Of a DNA stretch of 64,000 nt, positions 7,047 through 16,032 are shown piece after piece. Below the pieces are notes generated by a model, which had not been told where the DNA came from, did no database searches, and worked only from the letters and a program-made list of their open reading frames with translations. Numbering within the stretch: position 1 is the stretch's first letter; every line of letters begins with the position of its first letter. Origin of the DNA: an uncultured Bacteroidales bacterium. Its GTDB lineage: Bacteria > Bacteroidota > Bacteroidia > Bacteroidales > P3. The stretch is taken from NCBI GenBank assembly GCA_900316055.1, contig ONBK01000004.1, positions 1 through 64,000 on the forward strand. The letters are read 5' to 3'. The position numbers and the translations under genes are program-made.

Positions 7047-8813
7047 TTAGATTATAACGTTTTCTTCGGCGTAGCGGAGGTCGTCGTCGTCGTCGATTTC
7101 GTACCATTGGAGGCCGTTCATCTTCATGACATGCATGGGGGTGACGCGCTGCGAGACATCGAGGAGCATGAACTCGTAGCCCAGCTTGGGTTTCTCGTCG
7201 ACGATTTTCTCGTACTCGGAGCAGAGAATCTTGTAGAAACGGTTGCTGACCTTATGGATGCCCACGAGCTCGCCGGAGGGCTCGATATCGTCGGCATTGG
7301 TGGAGCAGTTGACCAGTTCGGCGCGGTCGTTCATCTGCACATAGTACTGGTCCTGGAACTTGGTGACGGGGGTGATGAGCATGGCGGAGTCGAAGGGGCA
7401 GGTCTTGAGCGACTCGATGGCAGCCTTCTCGTAGACGAGGTCGGACTCGAGGAGCACGAAGTCGTCATCGCCGATGGCCTGACGGCAGTTCCAGAGGGTG
7501 TACATGCTGTTGGTCTCTGCGTAGCGGGGGCTGAAGACGCATTCGACGAAAGGACGATATTTCTGTACCAGCTCCTCGTAGTATTCCTTGTGGTAGCCGG
7601 TGCCGATGATGATGCGGCGGATGCCGCAGCGGATGAGGGTGTGGATGGAACGCTCGACCATAGGCACTCCGTTGAAGGGGATGAAGCCTTTGGGCATCAC
7701 CTTCGTCTTGTCGCCAAAGCGGGTACCCATGCCCGCGGCCATGATAACAGCTGTTTTCATTTTCACTGTCTGATTGATTTTCATTAGTACGAGTCCCACG
7801 ATGATCCAGAAAATCTCCCTGACGCGGCAGAAGACGCCGATGCAGAGAAGTGCATCGGCACCCGTCGGCTCTTTCATAAAGCCGAGCAACGCGAGGCCGA
7901 TGGCGATGCCGCCTTCCTGGCCACCCAGCTGCATGGGCAGGAAACCCAAGAGGTTGGACATGATGGTGGTGACGGTGAGGATGACGACCGACTGGAGGTA
8001 GAGCATACCGAGGTTGTCGGAACCGGCACCTGCGAGCTGGAGCATGAAGAAAACCTCGAGGCTCTGCACCATGCGCGAGAGGAACTCGATGGACAGGCTG
8101 CCGTAGAAGGTGCGCTTGTCCTGCTGGTTGAGCATGCGTATCTGCTCGTCGATATTCAGGAAGGAGTGACCGTGGCGGCGGAGGAGGCGGAGGGACCACT
8201 TGCCGAGTCCGGGGATGCGTCCGACGCCTTTTATCATCTTGAACACCAAGCCATGCTTATAGCCCAGCGAGGCGGCATAGATGCCGAAAGAGATGATGGC
8301 GGTGGAGATGACCGTCATGATGGCGATGCCGGTGGTGCATTCGGCATGTCCCGTCAGCGCCATCACCACGAAGATGGCGATGCCGACGAGCCAGAAGATG
8401 AAGTGTGCCAAGATATGCGTCATCACGTAGAGGATGACCGACGAGGTGGCGCGCTGGTTGCCGATGTCCTGGGAGAGTTCCATGATACGGTAGGGCTCGC
8501 CTCCGAGACCCGCCACAGGGGTGGTGTAGTTGAGGGCATAGCCCGAGATGGTGAGCTTGTAGGTGCGCCAGAGGCCCACACGGTGGTGTTTCTCCTTGAC
8601 ATTGTTGGTGATCATGCCCCACGACGCGGCATTCATGGCGTAGATGAAAATCCAAAGGCCGAGGATGGGGATGAGCCAGTAGCCGGCATCGCAGATGCGA
8701 TCCCAGAGGTCGGCGAAACTCATGTCGAACGAGAAGAACATCACCACCACGGTGACGATGCCGATGAGAAAGAACAGGTTGGTAACCCTTTGCTTAGTCC
8801 ACTTCCACTTCAT
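7047..8813 (-). CDS. pntC: Flippase-like membrane domain fused to PntC-like cytidylyltransferase, 588 aa
   Basis: Two proteins in one frame. Residues 1-350 have many hydrophobic segments and the hallmarks of the LPG-synthase/AglD flippase-like family (YALNYTTPVAGLGGEPYR and NLLGFLPMQLGGQEGGIAIG). From the methionine at 7760 a nucleotidyltransferase follows (AVIMAAGMGTRFG...MPKGFIPFNG), resembling LicC/PntC enzymes that activate phosphocholine or AEP as the CDP derivative. Beside PEP mutase, CDP-AEP formation is the natural reading. The linker is only about five residues (NQTVK), as if a stop codon between two operon genes was lost. ATG 8813 is preferred over an in-frame TTG at 8822. Confidence 0.85.
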   Translation of the reverse strand: MKWKWTKQRVTNLFFLIGIVTVVVMFFSFDMSFADLWDRICDAGYWLIPILGLWIFIYAMNAASWGMITNNVKEKHHRVGLWRTYKLTISGYALNYTTPVAGLGGEPYRIMELSQDIGNQRATSSVILYVMTHILAHFIFWLVGIAIFVVMALTGHAECTTGIAIMTVISTAIISFGIYAASLGYKHGLVFKMIKGVGRIPGLGKWSLRLLRRHGHSFLNIDEQIRMLNQQDKRTFYGSLSIEFLSRMVQSLEVFFMLQLAGAGSDNLGMLYLQSVVILTVTTIMSNLLGFLPMQLGGQEGGIAIGLALLGFMKEPTGADALLCIGVFCRVREIFWIIVGLVLMKINQTVKMKTAVIMAAGMGTRFGDKTKVMPKGFIPFNGVPMVERSIHTLIRCGIRRIIIGTGYHKEYYEELVQKYRPFVECVFSPRYAETNSMYTLWNCRQAIGDDDFVLLESDLVYEKAAIESLKTCPFDSAMLITPVTKFQDQYYVQMNDRAELVNCSTNADDIEPSGELVGIHKVSNRFYKILCSEYEKIVDEKPKLGYEFMLLDVSQRVTPMHVMKMNGLQWYEIDDDDDLRYAEENVII

Positions 8814-8835
8814 AAAACGCAATCTCTATAATGAC

Positions 8836-9816
8836 CTACAACTTTTCAGCAATGCGTTTGCAGAAAGCCTCGTGGCGATGGATGGCATAGCACTCGATGA
8901 GGCTGATGACGATGATTTCGAACAGGAAATAGAGCACCGGGATGTCGAGCAGGCAGAAGATGACAAGGAAGAGGGTGCGGAAGTTGAAGACCAGCATGAA
9001 GTTGAACAGCATCACCTTGCGGCTTTGGAGATGAATCTCCTCGCGGATGTCGGCGGGGGTGTTGTTGGCATCGCCGAATTTCTCTTTCAGCTTGGCCATG
9101 AGTTTCTGGAACTCCGGTGTGCGACGTTCCTGCTGCTTGGTATAGGTGATATAGGTCTTCTGGATAAGGCGTTCGATCCACGAGGTCTCGGGGCCCATCT
9201 GGTTGTAGATTTCCTGCTGTTTGAGGGAATTGTCGAGCTCGGCGCCCTTCTCGCCTTTGAGGAAGAAGAGGTGTACCTGGATGTAGTAGTCGGCCGTGCG
9301 CTGCTGTCCGGCGAGGCAGACGATGCCGGAGACGGCGGCGAGGGCCAGAGCCACCAGGGCTGCGATGAGCGAAGGCGTCTCGCCATCGGCGATGCCCAGC
9401 CAGCCGAACTCGAGGTCGTGGTGGACATAGAAACGATAGACGAGGGCGGCATAGATGGGGATGTACCAGGCATAGCCGGCGGCGCCGTCGAGGATGCGGC
9501 CCAGCTTGCTCTTCTTGCCCGTCATGCGAGCCAACTGGCCGTCTGTGCAGTCGTAGACATAGGCCCAGAAGAGCAGGAAGATGCCGACGAGGTTCAACAC
9601 CAAGCCCGAGCAGCCTTCATAGTAGCTACTGCCATGAGCGAAGAAAAAGCAACTGGCGGCACCGATAAACATGGAGATGACCGTGACCGTATTGGGATGC
9701 ATGCCCATTTTGGCAAAAAGCTTGGCCCAGAGATAGCCCATTGGACGCACCACATGGTAGTCGAACCAATCTTCGGTTTCGGAGGACTTGAGAGTAGAAG
9801 AAACAGACTCTTTCAT
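8836..9816 (-). CDS. CDP-alcohol phosphatidyltransferase family protein, 326 aa
   Basis: An integral membrane enzyme family that transfers a phospho- or phosphono-headgroup between a CDP-activated donor and an alcohol. Motif: DCTDGQLAR, eight residues, G, three residues, D, then GAAG. The family motif is DxxDGxxARx8GxxxDxxxD, so three of four aspartates are present and the fourth, usually the catalytic base, is glycine. Several hydrophobic segments surround it. As first gene of the AEP operon it is the obvious candidate to move AEP from CDP-AEP onto a lipid. The missing aspartate means either a modified mechanism or a non-standard substrate. Confidence 0.85.
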   Translation of the reverse strand: MKESVSSTLKSSETEDWFDYHVVRPMGYLWAKLFAKMGMHPNTVTVISMFIGAASCFFFAHGSSYYEGCSGLVLNLVGIFLLFWAYVYDCTDGQLARMTGKKSKLGRILDGAAGYAWYIPIYAALVYRFYVHHDLEFGWLGIADGETPSLIAALVALALAAVSGIVCLAGQQRTADYYIQVHLFFLKGEKGAELDNSLKQQEIYNQMGPETSWIERLIQKTYITYTKQQERRTPEFQKLMAKLKEKFGDANNTPADIREEIHLQSRKVMLFNFMLVFNFRTLFLVIFCLLDIPVLYFLFEIIVISLIECYAIHRHEAFCKRIAEKL

Positions 9817-9906
9817 GTTCGTTTAAGAATATTAATTTTTGTTAAACGCTTCTATATAGTTACTTACGCGCGCTTAAACCGCGCGCTTAAATAATAATAA
9901 GATTTG

Positions 9907-9936
9907 CAAAGATACAAAATAAAATCGACACGACAA
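9907..9936 (-). promoter_or_regulatory. Promoter of the AEP operon
   Basis: Minus-strand TATCTTTG (9907-9914) with TTG (9934-9936) exactly 19 nt upstream is a near-ideal Bacteroidota promoter. Transcription should start near 9900, leaving a leader of about 85 nt that contains two direct copies of GCGCGCTTAA (about 9869-9890). Confidence 0.8.
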
Positions 9937-9960
9937 AATATTTTTTATTTAGAAAAAAAT

Positions 9961-9991
9961 TTGGCCAGTTTGCACATTTTTCGTACTTTTG
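9961..9991 (+). promoter_or_regulatory. Promoter of the DUF7033 gene, nearly leaderless
   Basis: TTG (9961-9963), a 20-nt spacer and TACTTTTG (9984-9991) form a good promoter. The ATG at 10001 begins 9 nt after the box, so the leader would be only a few nucleotides long. Confidence 0.7.
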
Positions 9992-10000
9992 CAATTTGTA

Positions 10001-11311
10001 ATGTTGTTAATTCACGTCCCAAAACTGACCAATCGGCTGGGATACACACTGAATGTGGTGTTTAACCACCTGCTCCATGCCGAATACAGCATCACCACCG
10101 ATGCAGAGTACTATCTACAATACGGTGATGCCAAACTCAATTACGGCCAGGAACGGCTTGGGGAGGGCCTCTTCATCAAGTGTCACACACTGCTCTTCGA
10201 GACCACCATCGAGGAGCAGGAGACCCGTGCAGAATGCATTGATGGACAATGGGTTCTCTTTCCCGTTTACGGGCGCGACATCGACTTCTCTTTCGACCCC
10301 TTTGCCGCCGTGTTTTACATGGTGACACGCTATGAAGAATATCTGCCCCACCACGAAGACATCCACGGGCGTTTCCTCACCCAGGAATGCCTGGCTTTCC
10401 AGAAAGGATTCCTCGACCAACCCGTTGTGGACCAGTGGGCTCTGATGATAAGAGCCCGGATGATGGAGCGTTATCCCAGTCACGAGATCCCCCACCCCAA
10501 GTACCTCTTTGTACAGACGGTGGACATCGACGCCGCCTGGGGATACCTCCACAAAGGTGCCTACCGGAGCATCATTGGATTTGCACGAGACCTCTTTGTA
10601 CGACACGACCTCCCGGAGGTGGCCCGCCGGTGCCGTGTGCTGACCCACCGCGAACCCGACCCCTTTGACTCGTTCGACTTCATCTTGTCCACATACCAAC
10701 GCGCTCCGGGGTCGCAACTGATTTTCTTCGCCTTGCTGGCCGACTATGGCACCTACGACAAACCCGCCTCCTATCTCAACCGACACATGCGCGAGCTGGT
10801 GCAGCACCTCGACGACTATGCCAAGATGGGCATCCACCCCGGCTACAACACCTTGGAGCAGCCGCAACTGGCCGACAAGGAAATCAAACGTTTGGAGAGC
10901 ATCATCCACCGTCCCATCACACGGAGCCGGTTCCATTTTCTCCGTTTCCACCTGCCCACCTCTTACCGCATACTGAAACGCCTGGGTATCAGCGACGACT
11001 ACTCGATGGGGTTTGCCGACACCCTTGGATTTCGTGCCGGCATCAGCGTCCCCTACCCTTTCTACGACCTTGAGCGCGACCATGAAATCGAGATGCTCAT
11101 CCACCCCTTCTGCATCATGGACACCACCCTGCAGAAATACATGAAACTGAGTCCGGAAGAAGGACTGGAACAATACAAACGACTGATTGACAACATACGG
11201 GCTGTCGGCGGCACCTTCTGCTGCATCATCCACAACCAGAACCTCACGGAGTACTATGGTTGGGCCGGATGGCGCGAGGTGTACGAAAAAATGATTGATT
11301 ACGCCAAATAA
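10001..11311 (+). CDS. Polysaccharide deacetylase-like protein (DUF7033 type), 436 aa
   Basis: It resembles Bacteroidota proteins with an N-terminal DUF7033 domain and a NodB-like C-terminal fold, found in polysaccharide gene sets. The start MLLIHVPKLTNRLGYTLNVV fits the family. Possible metal or catalytic motifs are the aspartates of VDIDAAWG (near residue 172), HPGYNT (near 281) and HPFCIMD (near 368). There is no signal peptide, so it is probably cytoplasmic. The in-frame TTG at 9989 lies inside the promoter box and is rejected as start. A 7-mer array separates it from kdsC. The exact substrate is unknown. Confidence 0.75.
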   Translation: MLLIHVPKLTNRLGYTLNVVFNHLLHAEYSITTDAEYYLQYGDAKLNYGQERLGEGLFIKCHTLLFETTIEEQETRAECIDGQWVLFPVYGRDIDFSFDPFAAVFYMVTRYEEYLPHHEDIHGRFLTQECLAFQKGFLDQPVVDQWALMIRARMMERYPSHEIPHPKYLFVQTVDIDAAWGYLHKGAYRSIIGFARDLFVRHDLPEVARRCRVLTHREPDPFDSFDFILSTYQRAPGSQLIFFALLADYGTYDKPASYLNRHMRELVQHLDDYAKMGIHPGYNTLEQPQLADKEIKRLESIIHRPITRSRFHFLRFHLPTSYRILKRLGISDDYSMGFADTLGFRAGISVPYPFYDLERDHEIEMLIHPFCIMDTTLQKYMKLSPEEGLEQYKRLIDNIRAVGGTFCCIIHNQNLTEYYGWAGWREVYEKMIDYAK

Positions 11312-11312
11312 A

Positions 11313-11358
11313 GGTTAAAGGTTAACGGTTAAAGAACGGTTAAGGGTTAAAGGTTAAA
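11313..11358 (+). repeat. 7-nt array (GGTTAAA) between the DUF7033 gene and kdsC
   Basis: Three GGTTAAA-type units, a 4-nt break (GAAC) and three more units fill most of the 68-bp gap between the two co-oriented genes. Confidence 0.85.
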
Positions 11359-11379
11359 GAAAAGAACAGTAATCAAAAT

Positions 11380-11901
11380 ATGATAAATTATAAGGAAAAA
11401 CTGGGCGAAGTGAAGGCCTTTGTATTCGATTTCGACGGTGTGATGACCGACGGAAGTGTGTGGACCTTCGGCGACGGCGAGACCGTGCGCTGCGGCAACA
11501 TCAAGGACGGCTTCGCCATCCAGTATGCGGTGAAGAAAGGCTACACCATCGCCGTCATCTCTGGAGCCACCTCGAAAAGTATTGACAACCGCATGGAAAT
11601 GTTAGGGGTGACCCAAGTGTATACCGGCTGCGGCGACAAAATCAAAACCTACGAGCAGTTCCTGCAGCACAACAATCTAACTGACAATCAGGTACTATAC
11701 ATGGGGGACGACCTCCCCGACTATCCCCTTCTGCGGCGCGCCGGCGTCGCCACCTGTCCGGCAGATGCCGCCGTGGAGGTGAAAGAGATTGCCGATTACA
11801 TCTCCATCCACCCCGGCGGACGCGGGTGTGTGCGCGATGTCATCGAGCAGGTACTAAGGCTTCACGGCCAATGGTTTCACCAAGACGCGGTGGTATGGTA
11901 A
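11380..11901 (+). CDS. kdsC: KdsC-type HAD phosphatase, 173 aa
   Basis: A HAD subfamily IIIA phosphatase that most likely removes phosphate from 3-deoxy-D-manno-octulosonate 8-phosphate in Kdo (LPS core) synthesis. Motif I is FDFDGVMTDG, motif II lies in VISGATS, the family lysine is in GDKIKTYEQF and motif III is MGDDLPDYPLL. Length is normal for the tetrameric cap-less family. Its 3' end overlaps the rlpA-like gene by 7 nt (11895-11901), so the two are co-translated. Confidence 0.88.
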   Translation: MINYKEKLGEVKAFVFDFDGVMTDGSVWTFGDGETVRCGNIKDGFAIQYAVKKGYTIAVISGATSKSIDNRMEMLGVTQVYTGCGDKIKTYEQFLQHNNLTDNQVLYMGDDLPDYPLLRRAGVATCPADAAVEVKEIADYISIHPGGRGCVRDVIEQVLRLHGQWFHQDAVVW

Positions 11902-12419
11902 GAGCACTCACCTTTCTCTTGCTGCTCCTCGCGGGCGTGACAGTGTCGGCACAGCAATTCTCTTCCACCGACACCGTGACGAGGTATTCGTTGAAAGGCA
12001 CTATATACCACAACAAGTTCGAGGGCCGCAAAACCGCCAACGGCGAGATTTTCAACCACAACCTCTTCACCGCCGCCCACCGCAAGTTCAAATTCGGAAC
12101 CCTGCTGCTTGTCACCAATAAAAACACAGGCCTCTCCGTGATTGTGAAAGTCAACGACCGCTGCCCCAAAAAGACGGTGCTCGACCTGACGCGTCGCGCC
12201 GCCAATGGTATCGGCATCAAGGGATGCCAACCGGTAACGGTCGTAGTGCTCCCACCTTCCTATGAAAAGGCGTGGGCCTCGCAGGATGCGAAATACGACT
12301 CCGTAGCCTCGCGTTTCGCCACGGGGAAATACGCCCTCTCCAAACAGACGAAGGCCCCAAAAACAAAAAAAAGCACCTCCAAAAACAGGCATAAAAAGGC
12401 TTCTAAAAAGAAGAATTGA
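11895..12419 (+). CDS. RlpA-like double-psi beta-barrel protein, 174 aa
   Basis: Exported protein of the RlpA (septal ring lytic transglycosylase) family. A signal peptide (residues 1 to about 20, ending VSAQ) precedes the barrel, which carries FEGRKTANGE, TAAHRKFKFGT, VKVNDRCPKK and LDLTRRAA, including the conserved histidine and aspartate. The C terminus is a lysine-rich tail of about 25 residues. There is no SPOR domain. The ATG at 11895 overlaps the kdsC stop and is preferred because it gives a proper signal peptide. Confidence 0.85.
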   Translation: MVRALTFLLLLLAGVTVSAQQFSSTDTVTRYSLKGTIYHNKFEGRKTANGEIFNHNLFTAAHRKFKFGTLLLVTNKNTGLSVIVKVNDRCPKKTVLDLTRRAANGIGIKGCQPVTVVVLPPSYEKAWASQDAKYDSVASRFATGKYALSKQTKAPKTKKSTSKNRHKKASKKKN

Positions 12420-12437
12420 AAAAAAAAATTATTTTTT

Positions 12438-12469
12438 TTGCTTTATTTGAATAATTATTATTATCTTTG
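12438..12469 (+). promoter_or_regulatory. Promoter of the T9SS operon
   Basis: TTG (12438-12440), a 21-nt spacer and TATCTTTG (12462-12469) form a good Bacteroidota promoter 77 nt upstream of the GTG start of porP. No other good match was found between the genes porP to gldN. Confidence 0.75.
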
Positions 12470-12546
12470 CACAATCATTTCCAAGTCGTGCGAAGGCTTC
12501 GGAAACTGAAAACTAAGGCATATAAAGAACTAAAAAACAAGCCATT

Positions 12547-13590
12547 GTGGCAATAGAAAAGAGACAGGGAACTACACGCTGGGCACGAAAAATAGTGTCA
12601 TTTTTCACGATAATGATGCTATTTTCCTCTGTCTGTACTGCCCAAAACGAAGGTCAGTACTCCCATTTTATGTTCAATCGACTCAGCTATAACCCCGCCT
12701 ATGCCGGCAGTTCGGGAGCCATCTCCTTCACCCTGCTCTACAACAAGCAATGGCTCGGTCTGAATCTCCAGTCGCCCGTTCCCAACGTCAAACCCGGCGT
12801 CACCCCCACCAACTACCTCTTCGCTTTCGACATGCCCGTCTCGTGGCTCCACGGTGGCATCGGACTTCTGTTTAACTCGCAGTCCCTTGGCTACCATACC
12901 AACAACACCATCAATATCGACTACGCCTTCCGCCTCTACTGGGGCCCCGGCAACCTCTCCGCCGCCATCGAAGCCAACCTCTACAGTTTCGGATTCAACA
13001 CCGAGAATCTCTATGGCTGCGACGACCTGACAGGTGACCCGAGCAATCCCGGCAGCAGCGCAGGTGACCCGTCGGTCAACGGGCAGGACTTGTCCGACTT
13101 CATGATTGACTTCTCCACGGGTCTCTACTATCAGGTGCCCGGCGAATGGTACGCCAGTCTCTCTGTCAAGAACCTGCTGGGGTCGAAGAGCGACAAACTG
13201 CACTACGAGAACGCCCGCACACTCTACCTGATGGGTGGCTATGAATACACCTTCCCCTACAACCCCTCCTTCAGACTCAAGCCCTCGTTGCTTGTCAAGA
13301 CCGCTGACTTCTCGGTGTTCCAGGCCGAGGCGGCTTTGCTGCTCGACTACGAGAACGCTTTCTGGGGCGGCCTTGGCTACCGTATCGGAGACGCTTTCAC
13401 CTTCCTCGGCGGTGTCAACTGGAAATGGCTGCGCATTGGCGTTGCCTACGATTTAACTGTCTCGAAACTGGGCACCATGAAATCGGGCCGCAGTTTCGGT
13501 ACCGTTGAACTCTTCGTCAACGGAAGCTTCCGCATTGACAATCCGAAGCAGAAGCCCACCATATCGCGCAACACCCGTTATCAACTATAA
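12547..13590 (+). CDS. porP: PorP/SprF family T9SS outer membrane protein, 347 aa
   Basis: Outer-membrane beta-barrel of the PorP/SprF family, a T9SS component that works with the gldK-N products next door. The family signature is QNEGQYSHFMFNRLSYNPAYAG just after the signal peptide (cleavage near residue 32), followed by alternating beta-strand sequence and a GSFRI end. The start is a GTG at 12547; the first in-frame ATG downstream would cut into the signal peptide. It is first in the operon porP-gldK-gldL-gldM-gldN, the same order as porPKLMN in Porphyromonas gingivalis. Confidence 0.9.
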   Translation: MAIEKRQGTTRWARKIVSFFTIMMLFSSVCTAQNEGQYSHFMFNRLSYNPAYAGSSGAISFTLLYNKQWLGLNLQSPVPNVKPGVTPTNYLFAFDMPVSWLHGGIGLLFNSQSLGYHTNNTINIDYAFRLYWGPGNLSAAIEANLYSFGFNTENLYGCDDLTGDPSNPGSSAGDPSVNGQDLSDFMIDFSTGLYYQVPGEWYASLSVKNLLGSKSDKLHYENARTLYLMGGYEYTFPYNPSFRLKPSLLVKTADFSVFQAEAALLLDYENAFWGGLGYRIGDAFTFLGGVNWKWLRIGVAYDLTVSKLGTMKSGRSFGTVELFVNGSFRIDNPKQKPTISRNTRYQL

Positions 13591-13671
13591 TATATAGAAT
13601 ATTCTTTAAAAAAGATTATTTGAAACATTTTTGAAAAAAATTCGTTTAGTAAATAATAAAACATTGACTAT

Positions 13672-15033
13672 ATGAAGAAGTTGTTTTTCATCCTCGCCGC
13701 TTCGACCGCTCTCCTCTGGAGCTGCAAGTCGACCAATAACGGAGAATTGGTAGGCGTCAACGACCGTCCCTATTTTGAGGATATCGACCTCAAGGGCATG
13801 GTATTCATCAACCAAGGCAACTATACCATGGGCGCCGGTGTGCAGAACGTCACCTACGGACGTACTCCCCAGCCCCGCAAGATGCAGATTAGCTCATTCT
13901 TTATGGATGAGACCGAAATCACCAATAACGAGTACCGTCAGTTTGTGGCCGCCGTCAAAGACTCCATCGCCCGCCGCATCCTCGGCGAAGCCGGCGTGGA
14001 AGGCTTCCTCGTCGAAGAGGACCAGTATGGTGAACCTCTCGATCCCCCGATACTCAACTACAAGACCAAGATTGACTATTCCAATCCTGAAATCCGTCAG
14101 TATCTTATCGATGGTGGATTCTACATTGTGGACATCTACCACCGCCGCGTTGTTGACGTGTCGAAACTCAACTACGAATACTATTTCATCGACTACGCAC
14201 AGGTCTCCAAGAAAGAAAACGGTGTGCAGTCCAAGGACGAGCACAAAGGCACCTCTTTCGCCGTGCGTCCCAAAGGTCTGAACAACCGCAACTCGCAGAT
14301 TCAGCGCGAATATGTCAACATCTATCCTGACACTCTGTGCTGGGTTCACGATTACGCCTACAGCATGAGCGAGGACTATGCCCGCAGCTACTTCTCCTCG
14401 CCCGCCTACGACAACTACCCTGTGGTGGGTGTCAGCTGGCGTCAGGCCAACGCTTTCTGCGTGTGGCGTTCCAACATGCTCAACAACTACCTTGAGAGCA
14501 TCAACTACAGCATCCTCAACGACTTCCGTCTGCCCACCGAGAGTGAATGGGAGTTTGCTGCCCGTGGCGGTATCGCCAGCGAGTCCTATCCTTGGGGCGG
14601 CCCCTATGTGCGCAACCCGAACGGATGCTTCCTGGCCAACTACGAGCCCCTGAAGGGTGCCTATGACGACGACGGTGGTGTGAGAACACTTATGGTTGGT
14701 CACTACGCCCCCAACGACTACGGTCTGTATGACATGGCCGGCAACGTGAGCGAGTGGTGCCTCGATGCCTTCAATGAGTCCACCTACATCGTTGCCAATG
14801 CCATCACCCCCTACTATAATTACAACACCAAAGACGACGACCCGCTGGCTATGAAGCGTAAAGTCATCCGTGGCGGCAGCTGGAAAGACCAGAAGTACTT
14901 CATCCAGGTGCAGACCCGCGACTTTGAATTCATGGACACCGCCAAGTGCTACATTGGCTTCCGCTGCGTGCAGCCTTACTTGGGTCGTGTGAAAGGCGAC
15001 AATCTCCGTACCGCCTCCAACGTCGCTCGCTAA
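13672..15033 (+). CDS. gldK: Gliding/T9SS lipoprotein GldK (PorK), 453 aa
   Basis: Outer-membrane lipoprotein forming, with GldN, the periplasmic ring of the T9SS. The lipobox LLWSC gives Cys18. From residue about 40 it has a formylglycine-generating-enzyme (sulfatase-modifying factor) fold: GNYTMGAG, SSFFMDETEITNNEYRQF, VVGVSWRQANAFC, LPTESEWEFAARGG, DMAGNVSEW and RGGSWKD. The long insertion between residues 100 and 220 is usual for GldK. The upstream 81 bp is AT-rich without a clear promoter, in keeping with operon transcription from 12438. Confidence 0.95.
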   Translation: MKKLFFILAASTALLWSCKSTNNGELVGVNDRPYFEDIDLKGMVFINQGNYTMGAGVQNVTYGRTPQPRKMQISSFFMDETEITNNEYRQFVAAVKDSIARRILGEAGVEGFLVEEDQYGEPLDPPILNYKTKIDYSNPEIRQYLIDGGFYIVDIYHRRVVDVSKLNYEYYFIDYAQVSKKENGVQSKDEHKGTSFAVRPKGLNNRNSQIQREYVNIYPDTLCWVHDYAYSMSEDYARSYFSSPAYDNYPVVGVSWRQANAFCVWRSNMLNNYLESINYSILNDFRLPTESEWEFAARGGIASESYPWGGPYVRNPNGCFLANYEPLKGAYDDDGGVRTLMVGHYAPNDYGLYDMAGNVSEWCLDAFNESTYIVANAITPYYNYNTKDDDPLAMKRKVIRGGSWKDQKYFIQVQTRDFEFMDTAKCYIGFRCVQPYLGRVKGDNLRTASNVAR

Positions 15034-15107
15034 AGACAACTCTTCAAGACATATAACACAAGCAAGTAACACATTATATTAACAAGCAACACAAAAAATT
15101 ATATATT

Positions 15108-15977
15108 ATGAGCTTCATCAACAATCTCGTTCGTAGTAAAGGTTACAAAACCTTCATGGCTTATCTTTATGGTTGGGGTGCATCTGTTGTTATCGTCGGT
15201 GCCCTGTTCAAAATCATGCACTGGCCCGGTGCCAATGAGATGCTTATTGCCGGTATGAGTGTGGAAGGTATCATCTTCTTCCTCTCGGCATTTGAACCGC
15301 CCCACAAAGAATGGGACTGGAGTTTGGTCTATCCCGAACTGGCCGGTATGGTCGACGAGGCTGCTCTCGATACCGGTGAGGTGGAGCTCGACGAGAACGG
15401 CAACCCCATCGAGAAGGCTCCTTTGAGTGCAGACCCGCTTACCGCCAAACTCGACAAGATGCTTGAAGATGCTCATATCAGCCCCGAACTCATCGACCGC
15501 CTTGGCCAGGGCATGCAGAACCTTGCCGACAGTGCCAACTCGATGAACAACATGGCCAACGTCACTGCCGCCACCGACAAATTCGTCAGCAATATGGACG
15601 GCGTGGCCAACCAGGCCGGACGCCTGCTCGAAAGCATGCAGGGAGCTCCCGAGGCCATCTCCACCCTCTCCACCATCTATCAGGAGACCGCCCAGTCGCT
15701 TAGCGGCGAGGTGTCGTATGCCGAGGAGATGAAGAAAATGTCCGCCAGCCTCAGCAGCATCAATGCCATGTACGAGATGCAGATCAACAATGCCTCCACT
15801 CAGATGACCCTCAACAAGGAGTTCGAAGAGAAGATGGGCACCATGCTTGCCAACTTCTCCGATTCCGCTGACGGCATCAAGAAATACAAAGAACAAGTTG
15901 ATGCCCTCACCCGCAAGGTCGCCGAACTGAACAACGTCTACGGCAACATGCTGGCCGCCATGCAAACCAGAATCTAA
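15108..15977 (+). CDS. gldL: T9SS motor protein GldL (PorL), 289 aa
   Basis: Inner-membrane half of the proton-powered GldLM motor. Two transmembrane helices (residues about 15-35 and 45-62) enclose FKIMHWPGANEML. The glutamates at about 53 (GMSVEGIIFF) and 63 correspond to those in TM2 of GldL used in proton coupling. The cytoplasmic part is helical and ends in a coiled-coil region (residues 200-285). It is co-transcribed with gldK and gldM. Confidence 0.95.
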   Translation: MSFINNLVRSKGYKTFMAYLYGWGASVVIVGALFKIMHWPGANEMLIAGMSVEGIIFFLSAFEPPHKEWDWSLVYPELAGMVDEAALDTGEVELDENGNPIEKAPLSADPLTAKLDKMLEDAHISPELIDRLGQGMQNLADSANSMNNMANVTAATDKFVSNMDGVANQAGRLLESMQGAPEAISTLSTIYQETAQSLSGEVSYAEEMKKMSASLSSINAMYEMQINNASTQMTLNKEFEEKMGTMLANFSDSADGIKKYKEQVDALTRKVAELNNVYGNMLAAMQTRI

Positions 15978-15990
15978 CCATAGTTCATAC

Positions 15991-16025
15991 CTTTAAACTT
16001 TAATCTTTAACCTTTAAACTTTAAA
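15991..16025 (+). repeat. 5 x 7-nt array (CTTTAAA) between gldL and gldM
   Basis: Five CTTTAAA-type units occupy 35 of the 55 bp between the two genes and end 8 nt before the gldM start. Two units deviate at the last base. Confidence 0.9.
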
Positions 16026-16032
16026 TTAGACT

